From assembly GCA_016718035.1 (NCBI GenBank), contig JADKEK010000011.1, forward strand, positions 1 through 64,000: a stretch of DNA of 64,000 nucleotides, in the 5' to 3' direction. A program made the translations under genes and the position numbers. The stretch is from Bacteroidota bacterium. Its GTDB lineage: Bacteria; Bacteroidota; Bacteroidia; Chitinophagales; BACL12. Under the pieces are notes generated by a model that saw only the letters and a list, made by a program, of their open reading frames with translations, was not told where the DNA came from and searched no databases. Shown in pieces: positions 23,913 to 34,500 of the stretch (its first letter is position 1; every line of letters starts with the position of its first letter).

Positions 23913-25230
23913 TGTAAAAAATAACAGGGTTAGACCCGCCAAAACGAAAGATGAGTTGTTGTTTGATGTTAAACAGGTTGCAGATGTTGCCAAACGATGG
24001 AATGATACCAAAAAGCAATATGAAAATGTGCCCTATACTTTTGAGGAGCAACATCAATGGTTAGGATGGCAGGCCAGAGAAAGAATTTTATCATTTTTAG
24101 ATGAAGCTGTCGCAGACACCACGATAATTGTAAAAGCCTTTGTGTACGATTTAAATGAACCCGAAATATGCAAAAGATTGCTGGAGTTGGGTAAACAGGG
24201 AAGATTACAAATAATTTTAGATAATGCAGGAGCGCATGGTGATTCCAAATCAATGGAGACAGCATTTGAACGCAAATTTAAATATGTAGCCCCTGATAAT
24301 ACCGCTATTTACCGCGGTAAGTTTAAAGCCTTGGCGCATAGTAAAGTATTTATACAAATAAAAAACAATAAAGCTGTTAAGGTGCTGACAGGTTCTACTA
24401 ATTTTTCTACGAATGGACTGTACATTAACAGTAATCACGTATTAATTTTTAGCGACAATAAAATCGCAACGTTATATCAGGATGTATTTGATGCCTCATT
24501 TGGTGAAACAAACATGAAAAGCTTTTATGGCTCATCTTGGTCAACAGGTGAATTTACTTTTGCCGGAAATTCAACGCCGAAAATGACCATAACATTTGCC
24601 CCGCATACTAAAGATGCCGCACAAACAATATTTGATAGAATCAGAAAACGAATTTTAGTGGCTTCCAATACGGATGTATTATTCGCAATTATGAAAGATA
24701 CTAATGCAAGTGCAATTTTAGATGCCGTTCGCGAACAGGTGAAAAATGAAAAAATATTTACCTATGGTATTACAGATTCAATTGGCGATGATGCCGAATA
24801 TAGTGTATTTTTATACAAACCAAATGCACTCAGAGGTGTTCGTGTTGCAGCAAAAGGAATTTCAAATACCTTACCAGCCCCTTTTGGCACTGTAGCAGGT
24901 ATAGATGGATACGCCATACACCATAAATTTATTGTAGTGAATTTTAAAGGTAAAGACCCAACCGTTTATTGTGGTAGCAGTAATTTATCATTTACACCGG
25001 AACAAAAAAATGGTGATAATCTTTTGGAAATTCATGATGATGATATCGTAACTGCATTTGCCATTGAAGCACTTCGGTTGGTTGATCATTTCCATTGGAG
25101 AAACAACGAACTTTCGGATAAGCCAATGTTTTTAGATGATTTGAGCGATAGTAATGATATGTGGTATGAAGCATGGTTTAATAGCAAGGACCTGAAAAAC
25201 AGGCAGAGAAAATTATATATTAAAGCCTAA
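23896..25230 (+). CDS. PLD-like phosphodiesterase/nuclease domain protein with two HKD motifs
   Basis: The piece has about 444 residues from ATG 23896, though its true beginning is the upstream frame. It contains both halves of a phospholipase-D active site: AHSKVFIQ ... LTGSTNFS, and IHHKFIVVN ... YCGSSNLS, each an HxK followed by the conserved G-S-x-N. The Asp-containing loop appears as NGDNLLEIHDD. PLD-fold proteins act on phosphodiesters in lipids or nucleic acids, and this soluble form lacks a signal peptide. Both HKD halves are intact, so the C-terminal piece could still fold if re-initiated. Stand-alone members can be part of defence or repair, but no such partner is seen here. Confidence 0.75.
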   Translation: MLKRFNVKNNRVRPAKTKDELLFDVKQVADVAKRWNDTKKQYENVPYTFEEQHQWLGWQARERILSFLDEAVADTTIIVKAFVYDLNEPEICKRLLELGKQGRLQIILDNAGAHGDSKSMETAFERKFKYVAPDNTAIYRGKFKALAHSKVFIQIKNNKAVKVLTGSTNFSTNGLYINSNHVLIFSDNKIATLYQDVFDASFGETNMKSFYGSSWSTGEFTFAGNSTPKMTITFAPHTKDAAQTIFDRIRKRILVASNTDVLFAIMKDTNASAILDAVREQVKNEKIFTYGITDSIGDDAEYSVFLYKPNALRGVRVAAKGISNTLPAPFGTVAGIDGYAIHHKFIVVNFKGKDPTVYCGSSNLSFTPEQKNGDNLLEIHDDDIVTAFAIEALRLVDHFHWRNNELSDKPMFLDDLSDSNDMWYEAWFNSKDLKNRQRKLYIKA

Positions 25231-25279
25231 AAAATTCCCCTTATTTCGTTGAATAAATATTTTGTTTTAATATTGTTTG

Positions 25280-25963
25280 ATGACTAACAAAACCGGAATT
25301 CGAAAAGTTTGTCCTAATGGCCATGTTTTTTATAAAAGCAGCGATTGTTTGACTTGCCCTATTTGTGAAAAAAAGAAAAAGCCTGCAATTGGTTTCTTGT
25401 CAAAAATTAGTGCACCTGCCCGAAGAGCTCTTGAACAGGAAGGTATTAGTACCTTAAAACAAGTTACTAAATACACGGAAGCGCAGTTACTCGAATTACA
25501 TGGCATTGGAAAATCTGCTGTTAAAATTTTATTGCAGGAGTTAGCTGCAAACAATTTGACGTTCAAAAAACAAACAACAAAAGCCACTACTGTTAAAGAT
25601 AATGCAAAACCAGAATCAGTTAATGCCTATATTGCTAATTTCCCGGATGAAACACAAAAATATTTACAAAAGATTAGGGCTTTAATTAAAAAACTTATTC
25701 CCGAAATAGAGGAAAAAATAAGTTATGGCATGCCATCTTATCATTATCAAGGAAGCTACGTTATTTATTTTGCAGGGTATAAAAATCATATTGGCATTTA
25801 CCCAATACCAACAGGAAATAAGGAATTGGATGGTTTGTATAAAAATTATAAAATTACAGGTAAGGCCACACTTCAATTGCCATTAAGCAAACCTTTACCA
25901 CTCGGCTTAATTGAGAAAATGGTAAAACACAAAATGACTACTTTAACAAACAAATCAAAGTAA
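25280..25963 (+). CDS. Zinc-ribbon/HhH protein with C-terminal DUF1801 domain
   Basis: The protein has about 227 residues. It has a Cys4-type ribbon (VCPNGHVFYKSSDCLTCPIC), then a helix-hairpin-helix unit like the RNA polymerase alpha C-terminal domain (LSKISAPARRALEQEGIST ... LLELHGIGKSAVKILL), then a DUF1801/YdhG domain (ISYGMPSYHY, IGIYPIPTGNKEL, LQLPLSKPLPL). DUF1801 domains are small SRPBCC-like or ligand-binding modules of unknown role. The HhH and ribbon suggest nucleic-acid contact. ATG 25280 is chosen over the TTG one codon upstream. Confidence 0.8.
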   Translation: MTNKTGIRKVCPNGHVFYKSSDCLTCPICEKKKKPAIGFLSKISAPARRALEQEGISTLKQVTKYTEAQLLELHGIGKSAVKILLQELAANNLTFKKQTTKATTVKDNAKPESVNAYIANFPDETQKYLQKIRALIKKLIPEIEEKISYGMPSYHYQGSYVIYFAGYKNHIGIYPIPTGNKELDGLYKNYKITGKATLQLPLSKPLPLGLIEKMVKHKMTTLTNKSK

Positions 25964-26294
25964 AGCAGCGTTTGTTTAATTAATTTGTAAACAAAATTAA
26001 AAGGGTAATTATGCATTAAGCTGAAATTATTCCTTCCATAGCAGTCAGGTTTAATTCATCACTTGTGCATTTGACTATGATGGTAACTGATATGCCTTTT
26101 ACCTTTGTTTTCCGGTTGAGGCAGATTTTCAATTGTTATTACTTCCTATTTCACCTAATTTAAACATCGCTAAAATGTTAAATTGACTTAAAAAGGAGTC
26201 CATTTCTGATTTGTCATCATAAAAACATATTTGGACCCTACATGCAACTATAATTTACGTGAACTTAACTATATATTTACAAAAAATTAATTTC
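25964..26294. other. AT-rich intergenic stretch with no gene seen
   Basis: This 331-bp gap before the CotH gene is AT-rich with only short open frames. I find no hairpin with a T-tract and no exact TAnnTTTG near the downstream ATG. Promoter elements for the CotH gene are expected here but not recognisable. Confidence 0.45.
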
Positions 26295-28814
26295 ATGTCA
26301 AAAAGATACCTCCTCCTTATCCTGACCCTGATTGGTCTGAAAATGCATGCACAGTTGGTTATTAATGAGTATTCAGCTTCAAATTGGAAACAATTTATCG
26401 ACAATCACAACGATTATGAGGATTGGTTTGAAATTTATAACGGATACCCTACAGATGTTGATTTGGTTGGCTATTATTTAAGTGATGAGGATGACAACCT
26501 CACCAAATGGCAATTTCCGTCAGGTTCAATTATTCCTGCGAATGGGTTTTTAAAAATATGGTGTTCAGGTAGAAATACCGTCGATGGTGAATATTACCAT
26601 ACTAATTTCCGCCTGACTCAAACTAAAAATAACCCCGACCAAATAATTATTTCCAATCCGGGAGCGGTAATTGTTGATTCATTAACTATGGATTTTACAC
26701 TTACACACCATTCTCGGGCACGTGCAATGGATGGAAGTGCAACATGGAAAATTTGTACATTGCCAACTCCGGGTGCAACAAATGCAGGAGCGGAAATGTA
26801 TACTGATTATACAGACAGACCGGACATGAGTGTATTAGGTGGATTTTATGGAGGTCCCGTTACGGTTGAATTGACATCAACAACTCCTGATGGTACTATT
26901 CATTATACATTAGATGGAGGCGAACCAAAAATATCAGACCCTGTTTATGCAGCACCCATAACTATTAATGCAACTGCTGTTTTAAAAGCAAGAGTTTTTT
27001 CATCTAACCCTGATTTAATTCCGGGTAAATTACAATTTAATACCTATTTCATAAATGTAAATCACGTATTGCCTGTTGTATCCATAGCCGGTGATACACT
27101 GCTTGAATTAGCTAATGGTAATCAAGAATTAGAACCAATTGGCTCGATAGAGGTTTTTGGTAAAGATTTAGATAGCAAAACCCGTTCTTATGGTGAATTA
27201 AATTCTCATGGACAAGATAGTTGGGCAAACGATCAACGTAGTATCGACTGGGTGAGTCGTGATGAATTTGGATATAGTAATGCGCTTAAAGAAAAGTTTT
27301 TTGCCTCCTCTGAACGCGATGAATTTCAGCGCATGATTTTCCGTGCAGCAGGTGATGATAATTATCCGGCAGCGCATCATTCCGAAAACGAAGGTTCTGC
27401 ACATTTGCGCGACGATTATATTCAAATGCTCGCAAAAAATGACGGGCTTGCCTTAGATGTTCGTACTTCTGAACGTTGTATTGTTTATTTAAATGGTGAA
27501 TACTGGGGTGTGTATTCATTTAGAGAAAAAACAGATGATCATGACTTTACTGATTTTTATTATAACCAGGGAAAATATGATATTCAATATCAAATGACTT
27601 GGGGCAATACTTGGAGTGAATACGGCGGAGATCCTACTTTAGATGCATGGAGCGATTTAAGAGATTTGGCCGAAGACCACGACCTGACAATAGATTCCAA
27701 TTATAAAAAAGTAACCGACCAGTTAGATGTATATAGTCTAATTGATTACATGTGTGTAAATACTTCTGCTGTTTGTAAAGATTGGTTAGTTTATAATACA
27801 GCAGTTTGGCGTGGATTTAATCCGGAAGGAACACATCAAAAATGGGGTTACACACTTTGGGATTTAGATGCCACCTTTGGATTCTATATTAATTATTCCG
27901 GCGTTCCTGAAGTGGGACCAACTGCCTTACCATGCGATGTAGATGAATACAATCCTGCGTTTTTTGGTCCCGGATTTTTTGATGGTGAAGGACATGTTAG
28001 ATTGATGAATGATTTACGTACAAATGCTGAATTTGAGCAATTTTATTTATCACGTTATACCGATTTATACAACACCACTTTCAGTTGTGAAAATATGTTG
28101 AATTCATTGGATAGTATGATGGCAATTATAGAACCGGAAATGAATCAACATGCTGACCGTTGGTATGGAACATATGAGGAATGGTATGATAATTTTTCTA
28201 ATTTGCGCACCTGGGTAGAAGACCGATGTGAATTATTATATACCGGTATGAGCGATTGTTATGAATTAACCGGACCATATGATGTGGTATTTAATGTTGA
28301 TCCTCCTGAAGCGGGATATTTAAAAGTAAATACATTAACGCATCACGATTTACCTTGGACAGGAACTTATTTCGGAGGTATGGATAATAAGTTGGTTGCC
28401 TACAGTAATAATCCGGCGCTCTATGTATTTGATCATTGGGAAGCAACTACAGCCACATTTACTCCGGGCTGGGATTCAACAGGAACAGTAATTTCAGAAA
28501 ATGATGCTATCATGGCTATTTTCCGCACACCAACAGGAATAGAAAATATAGTACAAATTCCATTGAGTGTTTATCCTTCTGTTTTTGATGATGCTGTTAT
28601 TATTAATTTCGAATTAACGGAAGGTGCTACAGTAAGTTTCGATTTATATAGTGTAAATGGTGAACGAATTGCTACAAAATTAGTTGGCAATAATGTTTCA
28701 GGCGCACAATTTATCAGCTGGGATTTAACATCATATAACCTTGCATCAGGTATGTATATCATTAAATTTAATGCCGATGAACATACGCAAACAATTAAGG
28801 TGATTAAACAATAA
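26295..28814 (+). CDS. Secreted CotH-kinase-family protein with lamin-tail domain and T9SS sorting domain
   Basis: The protein has 839 residues from ATG 26295 (MSKRYLLLILTLIGLKMHAQ, signal peptide). Domains in order: lamin-tail domain about 22-155 (LVINEYSASNWKQFIDNHND ...), a chitobiase-C-terminal-like beta domain about 175-255 (TTPDGTIHYTLDGGEP), a CotH region about 275-640 (CIVYLNGEYWGVYSFREKTD, KWGYTLWDLDATFG), and a C-terminal sorting domain (SVYPSVFDDAVIINF ... LASGMYIIKF). CotH proteins include atypical kinases, shown for spore-coat proteins; activity here is unproven. It is exported by T9SS and followed by a strong terminator. Confidence 0.85.
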   Translation: MSKRYLLLILTLIGLKMHAQLVINEYSASNWKQFIDNHNDYEDWFEIYNGYPTDVDLVGYYLSDEDDNLTKWQFPSGSIIPANGFLKIWCSGRNTVDGEYYHTNFRLTQTKNNPDQIIISNPGAVIVDSLTMDFTLTHHSRARAMDGSATWKICTLPTPGATNAGAEMYTDYTDRPDMSVLGGFYGGPVTVELTSTTPDGTIHYTLDGGEPKISDPVYAAPITINATAVLKARVFSSNPDLIPGKLQFNTYFINVNHVLPVVSIAGDTLLELANGNQELEPIGSIEVFGKDLDSKTRSYGELNSHGQDSWANDQRSIDWVSRDEFGYSNALKEKFFASSERDEFQRMIFRAAGDDNYPAAHHSENEGSAHLRDDYIQMLAKNDGLALDVRTSERCIVYLNGEYWGVYSFREKTDDHDFTDFYYNQGKYDIQYQMTWGNTWSEYGGDPTLDAWSDLRDLAEDHDLTIDSNYKKVTDQLDVYSLIDYMCVNTSAVCKDWLVYNTAVWRGFNPEGTHQKWGYTLWDLDATFGFYINYSGVPEVGPTALPCDVDEYNPAFFGPGFFDGEGHVRLMNDLRTNAEFEQFYLSRYTDLYNTTFSCENMLNSLDSMMAIIEPEMNQHADRWYGTYEEWYDNFSNLRTWVEDRCELLYTGMSDCYELTGPYDVVFNVDPPEAGYLKVNTLTHHDLPWTGTYFGGMDNKLVAYSNNPALYVFDHWEATTATFTPGWDSTGTVISENDAIMAIFRTPTGIENIVQIPLSVYPSVFDDAVIINFELTEGATVSFDLYSVNGERIATKLVGNNVSGAQFISWDLTSYNLASGMYIIKFNADEHTQTIKVIKQ

Positions 28815-28836
28815 TTTGTTTATTAAAAAAATGTCA

Positions 28837-28869
28837 AAAGCGGCTTTTTACAGAAAGCCGCTTTTTTTT
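28837..28869 (+). terminator. Strong hairpin terminator, possibly bidirectional
   Basis: An 11-bp perfect stem (AAAGCGGCTTT / AAAGCCGCTTT) with a 6-nt loop is followed by about eight T. The minus strand also shows T-rich sequence after the hairpin, so it may serve the convergent DUF4139 gene as well. Confidence 0.85.
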
Positions 28870-28929
28870 ATTTGTTTGATTTGCAGCGGTCTCGCGACCG
28901 AACGCAATAGGTAATGTTGCTGTATATCA

Positions 28930-30807
28930 TTATTCCAGCACAATCACTCGATCCTTCGGATACTTAACCGTATATTTCAATTCCATTTTTTTCTCCTCGC
29001 CCGGAACAATATCCATATCCCAGGTTATTATTTGAGTTTCATCTTCAATATTACCTGCAGGTTTTATTGAACCTTCTACAGTTACATCATTTTCTGAGGA
29101 AATTGGAAATTGGTCTTGTATTACAATATGAATAGGTTCTGATTTATTATTGCGGACTTTTATTTCAAATGCAACAGTCTCAATTTTGTTGCCACCCAAA
29201 AACTGACGTTGTGTAAATTCTTTCATTTTGTTGCGTTGAATTTGTACACTTTTATCTCTACCCAAAGAAATAGAAATGGTATCTGATGCATAAGTCGGGT
29301 CTAAAACCGTTTTACCTAAAAATGCTCCTTCAAAAAAGATGTTTGCTTCACCAGTTAATAAATTTAATTCACGCCAATCAGTTACATTGGCAGTTAAAAA
29401 TGCATCGCGATCAATTTTAGGGACTGCAAAATATTCATAATCAGCATTCACTTTTACTGCCTGAATATCTATTGTAGAAATTTTACCATCACTTATTACA
29501 GTATAAGGTTCTTCAATTTCATACGTAAATGTAGTCGCTTTATACTGAAAATTGGTTTCTAAAGCCAGGGTTTTCATTTCAGCTTTTTCATTATTTGACC
29601 TGCCTGAAAAGAGTTCTACATTTCGAATATCCACGCTTTTAATGCCGGCTGCAACTACTACTTCTTCTAAATATTGAGCACTCTCCAGCATAACAACATT
29701 TAATACAGAATTGGTGATTGGCATTTCAACTGTATTAAAACCAATATAATTAAATAACAAATAGTTAGACCCATTGGAAAGTTGCAACGAATAATTGCCA
29801 TTAATATCTGTAATCGTTCCCAAGGTTCCACCTTTCACCATAACCGTTGCACCTATTAATGGTTCTCCATTCGCATCGGTAACCCTTCCTTGCACAGCAT
29901 AAAAATTCTTATTGATATAACTGCTAGGCTGATAAATACCACCAGTAATTGCACCATAGTGCAGTCTCCAGGGATATATCTTAGGCATTACACCACTTTC
30001 ATTCGGATTGCCATTGTTCAGCGACAATTTTACATTTTTCCAATCCTCACCGGTATTTTGAAATACATTGGCTTTGTAATTAATCTCAATAGGTTGATTA
30101 ATTTTATCTACCCTTAAATCATAATTGGCATACCATCCGGCATTTTGCACATAATAATTCAAAGAAAAATTACCGGTTAATGCTGTTTTCGAAGCAACCA
30201 AAACATGAATTTCGCCTTTCGCCTGTGTGATATTAATATTCAATTCTTTAAGTTGTGCGGAAATTTTTTGCACTTCAGAATTTAATGTTGAAATTTTATT
30301 GGCTATCTCAATTTGTTTGGTGAAAATTTCAGTTAAACGTGCTCTTTGAAAATCGGCCATGGCTTTTAAATTTTCAGCAGTTACACCTGTGTTGGCTCCA
30401 CCAATTGATTGATTGCGCTCAATTAGGGTTTGTTCTGCTTTAAATACGTTGAGTATTGAATTCTCATAGGTGATCTGACTATTGATTTCAGTTTGTTTTT
30501 TCTGTAAAGCAACAATCTCATCAGCTACCGATTGAATTGTCAAATAATCGAATTTATAAGCAACCGACATGATGGTAAAAGCACCTTCGCCTTTTACCTG
30601 AATACTTTCTTTATCTACATTCGTAGAAATATCTTTAAACACCAACATGGTTTTGCCAACAGGAATCTCCGCTTTGGCATCGCGGTAAATTTGTGCACCC
30701 TGAGTATAAACAGTTACACTGTTAATTTTGGAAGTAACGGCAAGTTCATTTTCGGCTAATACAATAAAGCTTGTGCAAATAAAAAGGAGTGTGAATAGAT
30801 TACGCAT
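28930..30807 (-). CDS. DUF4140/DUF4139 (MuiA-like) protein with inserted carboxypeptidase-regulatory domain
   Basis: The protein has 625 residues from ATG 30807 (MRNLFTLLFICTSFIVLAEN, signal peptide). It has DUF4140 about 28-100 (INSVTVYTQGAQIYRDAKAE), a coiled coil about 105-215, then DUF4139. The DUF4139 half is split around residues 305-390 by a carboxypeptidase-D-regulatory-like domain (VQGRVTDANGEPLIGATVMV, LEEVVVAAGIKSVDI) of the kind normally found at the N-terminus of TonB-dependent receptors. The protein resumes with DWRELNLLTGEANIFFEG and ends at the periplasmic domain. MuiA-type proteins are periplasmic with unclear function. Confidence 0.85.
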   Translation of the reverse strand: MRNLFTLLFICTSFIVLAENELAVTSKINSVTVYTQGAQIYRDAKAEIPVGKTMLVFKDISTNVDKESIQVKGEGAFTIMSVAYKFDYLTIQSVADEIVALQKKQTEINSQITYENSILNVFKAEQTLIERNQSIGGANTGVTAENLKAMADFQRARLTEIFTKQIEIANKISTLNSEVQKISAQLKELNINITQAKGEIHVLVASKTALTGNFSLNYYVQNAGWYANYDLRVDKINQPIEINYKANVFQNTGEDWKNVKLSLNNGNPNESGVMPKIYPWRLHYGAITGGIYQPSSYINKNFYAVQGRVTDANGEPLIGATVMVKGGTLGTITDINGNYSLQLSNGSNYLLFNYIGFNTVEMPITNSVLNVVMLESAQYLEEVVVAAGIKSVDIRNVELFSGRSNNEKAEMKTLALETNFQYKATTFTYEIEEPYTVISDGKISTIDIQAVKVNADYEYFAVPKIDRDAFLTANVTDWRELNLLTGEANIFFEGAFLGKTVLDPTYASDTISISLGRDKSVQIQRNKMKEFTQRQFLGGNKIETVAFEIKVRNNKSEPIHIVIQDQFPISSENDVTVEGSIKPAGNIEDETQIITWDMDIVPGEEKKMELKYTVKYPKDRVIVLE

Positions 30808-31082
30808 GGTTATAAGTTTATGGCTCAAAATAACGTCAAATAACCTACAGTATTATAAATTTGAACTCACACAGCTCAAATTATGGCTGAATTTTTACCT
30901 CTGGCGATATAATGGCATTGTAAGATTTTTGGACTTGTGAGTGCAAATATCAACTAAAATCGGCCTTGTATTTCAAATTTGGCATGAAAAAAATGCAATA
31001 ATCAGACAACAATTATCACTTTTATTGAAAAAAGCTTTGAAATATTGTAAATTATTCCATTATTTGTATAAATCTTAACCTG

Positions 31083-31550
31083 ATGAGCACCATGCAACTT
31101 GACGACCTGGACTATAAAATCCTTGAAAAATTAATCAAGGATGGCCGTAAAAGCTTTACGGATATAGCCGATGAATTAAATGTATCAGTTGGAACCATTC
31201 GCAACAGATTTAATGTGTTTGTTGAAAATGAACTGCTAACTATCATTGGCAGGGTTAATCCGGACAAAATTGGGTTTCATACCTATGCACAAATTTTGAT
31301 TAAAGTGCGCCCGGTTGATAAAGTAACACAGGTGGCAGATAACATCGCCAATTTACCGGAAGTAAGCTTTTTAGCAATGACCACCGGAGCTTACGATTTA
31401 GAAGTTAATGTCATGTGCCGCGATAATGAACACCTCGTGCAATTAATGACAAATCATATCACCAAAATGGATGGCATTTTTGAAAGTGCGACCAATATTT
31501 ATTTTAAGGTGTACAAATATGCACAACCTGACCTTTATCTCCTTAAATAA
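31083..31550 (+). CDS. Lrp/AsnC-family transcriptional regulator
   Basis: The protein has 155 residues. An N-terminal winged HTH (LDDLDYKILEKLIKDGRKSF, then NVSVGTIRNRF) is followed by a C-terminal RAM ligand-binding domain (YAQILIKVRP, FLAMTTGAYDLEVNVMC). Lrp-type regulators sense amino acids or related amines and often control adjacent catabolic genes. This gene precedes the SusC gene by 44 bp in the same direction, heading a ten-gene run of amine-catabolism-type genes. That makes it the likely local regulator. The effector is unknown; GABA, a diamine or an amino acid would fit. Confidence 0.87.
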   Translation: MSTMQLDDLDYKILEKLIKDGRKSFTDIADELNVSVGTIRNRFNVFVENELLTIIGRVNPDKIGFHTYAQILIKVRPVDKVTQVADNIANLPEVSFLAMTTGAYDLEVNVMCRDNEHLVQLMTNHITKMDGIFESATNIYFKVYKYAQPDLYLLK

Positions 31551-31594
31551 CACATTTTACCATTTGATTAAACCATTAACCAAAACCCACAACC

Positions 31595-34500
31595 ATGGTT
31601 AAAAAAAATTCATTGCCATTATTGCTGATTATCGCAATAATGTTTATGGGTACCGCCTCCTTTGCACAAACAATAATTACAGGCGTTGTACTCGATTCAA
31701 TTACTAATGAAACCTTAATAGGTGCGAATGTCCGATTACAATCTGACCCAGCTATTGGTGCTAGTACCGATATTGATGGGAAATTTACCATTTCGTCGCC
31801 GACACCTTCTGGTGCTATTATTATTTCTTACATTGGATTTAATACAAAAACAATAACGTTTAATGGCAGCAGTTCATTAAATATTGTATTGAGTTCTGAA
31901 AAGTTTTTAGAAGAAGTAATAGTAGTTGGTTATGGCACACAGAAAAAAAGTGATATAACAGGTTCTATATCTTCAACTCGTAACGAAGAATTCCGCGATC
32001 AGCCAATTTCCAATATTGCAGGAAGTATCCAGGGCAAAGTTTCCGGGATTGATATCCGCAATGCATCCGGAACACCGGGCGCAGGATTGCTGGTTAGTGT
32101 TCGTGGACAAAGCAATCCGCTTTATGTGGTAGATGGTATACCAATGATAAGCGAAAGTAATTCCGGAATTTCTACCTCATTTGATTTACAGGGCGCTTCG
32201 GTAGGAAGCGGGCAAAACATTTCGTCGATTTCCGATTTAAATCCGGATGACATCGAATCTATTGAAATATTAAAAGATGCATCTGCTGCTTCCATTTATG
32301 GTGCACGTGCGGCGAATGGTGTCATATTAATTACTACAAAAAGAGGTGCTGCAGGAAAAACAAAATTTAATTTAAATTATTATTCCGGTATTCAACAGCT
32401 TAGTCGCCCAATTGAATTTTTAAGTTCTGAAGAATTGGTTGCCTTAATTGAAGAAGCAAGATTAAATGACTTAAATGCTTATAACGCAGACCCTACCATT
32501 TTTGGTGAAGATTATGACCCGGCACTTTCAACAAATCCATTACCTGATAGCTGGAACACAGGTGTAAATACCGATTGGATGGATGAAGTTTTTCGTTTAG
32601 CACCAATTAATAATGTAGAATTTTCTGCATCCGGTGGAAACGATAAAACCACATTTTATATTTCTAATTCCTATTTTGACCAACAAGGAATTGTGATTGA
32701 ATCGGTTTATAAAAGATTTAATTCGCGATTAAATCTCGACCATAAAATAAGTGATAAATTAAAAATCGGAGAAAATATATCACTTACCTATTCTAATAAT
32801 CGTAGAAGTTTGAACGATAACGTGTATACCGGAACTGTTACCAATGCAATTGGTGCTTCGCCGCTTATGCCGGTTTATGATGAGGATGGTGCGTTCGCGA
32901 ATTTTGAAGATTATCAGGCGAGTTGGTTAAGCGATAATCCTGTCCTGTCAACTGAAGAAATAATTCCATTTACAAAAAGCAATCGTGCACTGGCTTCCAT
33001 TTTCGGGGAATATCAATTAGCTCCTGGATTAAAATTTCGTTCAACATGGTCGGTTGACTTTACCTATTTAACTGATGATTTATATTTTTCTCCTATAACT
33101 ACCGATGCAGAAGGTGTTGGAGGAAAAGCAACGAATAGCACATATAGTCAAAGGGTTTGGTTGGGCGAAAATATTTTGTCTTATGATAAATATTTTACTA
33201 ACGACCATGCATTAAATGTGATTGGTGGATTTACCTTACAAGAATCTTCTTCTGATTATTTATCTATCTCCGGCCAAGGCTTTCCAATTGGTAGCGGATT
33301 GCAAGATGTATCGAGTGCAGCAATAATTACAGGTGGCGATTCATATGCCAGTAATTGGGCCTTGGTTTCATTTTTGAGCAGAATTAATTATAATATTAAA
33401 AGCCGATACTTATTTTCATTAAGTGCACGTTTGGATGGCTCTTCTCGTTTTTCACCAAACAACAGATACGGATTTTTCCCTGCAGGTTCTGCAGGTTGGC
33501 ATTTGAGTGATGAAAGCTTTTGGCCTGCAGCATTATTTATTACCGACTTTAAACTAAGAACCAGTTATGGTATTACAGGTGACCAGGAAATTGGCGATTT
33601 TCAATATATCAGTTTCTGGAGCCCGGTTGGATATAACGGACAATCAGGTTTAGGACCACGCAATATCGCAGATGAAGATTTAAAATGGCAGTCGAATAAA
33701 ATGTTTAACATCGGTTTCGACTACGAATTATGGCGCGGACGTGTTAGTGGTTCATTCGAATATTATATCGGAAATAAAACCGATTTATTAAGTGAAGATG
33801 TTGTTCCCGGTACTACCGGATTCGGTTCTGTTACCCGCAACTTTGGTAATATCCAAAACAGTGGTTTCGAATTTTCTGCGAATACCATTATTGTAGATAA
33901 AAGTGATTTTGATTGGTCCTTCGGATTTAATTTCAGCTATTTACATAACGAGATTATCGAATTAAGTACAGATAGTATTTTATTAAGTGCTTATACCGAC
34001 CTCACAGCAACGCATATTTTAGTGGAAGGTCAATCATATGGTTCATTTTGGGGTGTGCCTTATGAAGGTGTGAACCCACAAACCGGTGACCCTGTTTATA
34101 CCGATACCAATGAAGATGGTGTAATTGATGACGGTGATGCCGTTATTTTAGGAAAAGCAACTCCGGATTGGTATGGTGGATTTAATACGGCTGTAAAATA
34201 TAAAAATTGGGACGCAGGTTTAGCTGCAACATTTAGTTTAGGAAATGAAGTTTATAATTTAATTCGTTCAACTTATCAAACCGGTGGTTGGAGTGATTAT
34301 GGATGGGATGAAGAATTTTATTTATATCAGGTTTATGCCAATAATTCACATGTAATTGATGACAGATGGCAGCAACCGGGTGATGAAACGGATATTCCTC
34401 GTGCATCATTATTTAATTATAATTTCTATCAAAATTCCGGACAAGCAATTGAAGATGGTTCGCATTTGCGCATAAGGGAAATTAGTGTTGGTTATACCAT

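Noticed and set aside
23896..25230. Anti-phage defence gene (PLD nuclease)
   Set aside because: No helicase, ATPase or other defence partner lies beside it, and it is part of a larger family with an N-terminal beta domain not tied to defence.
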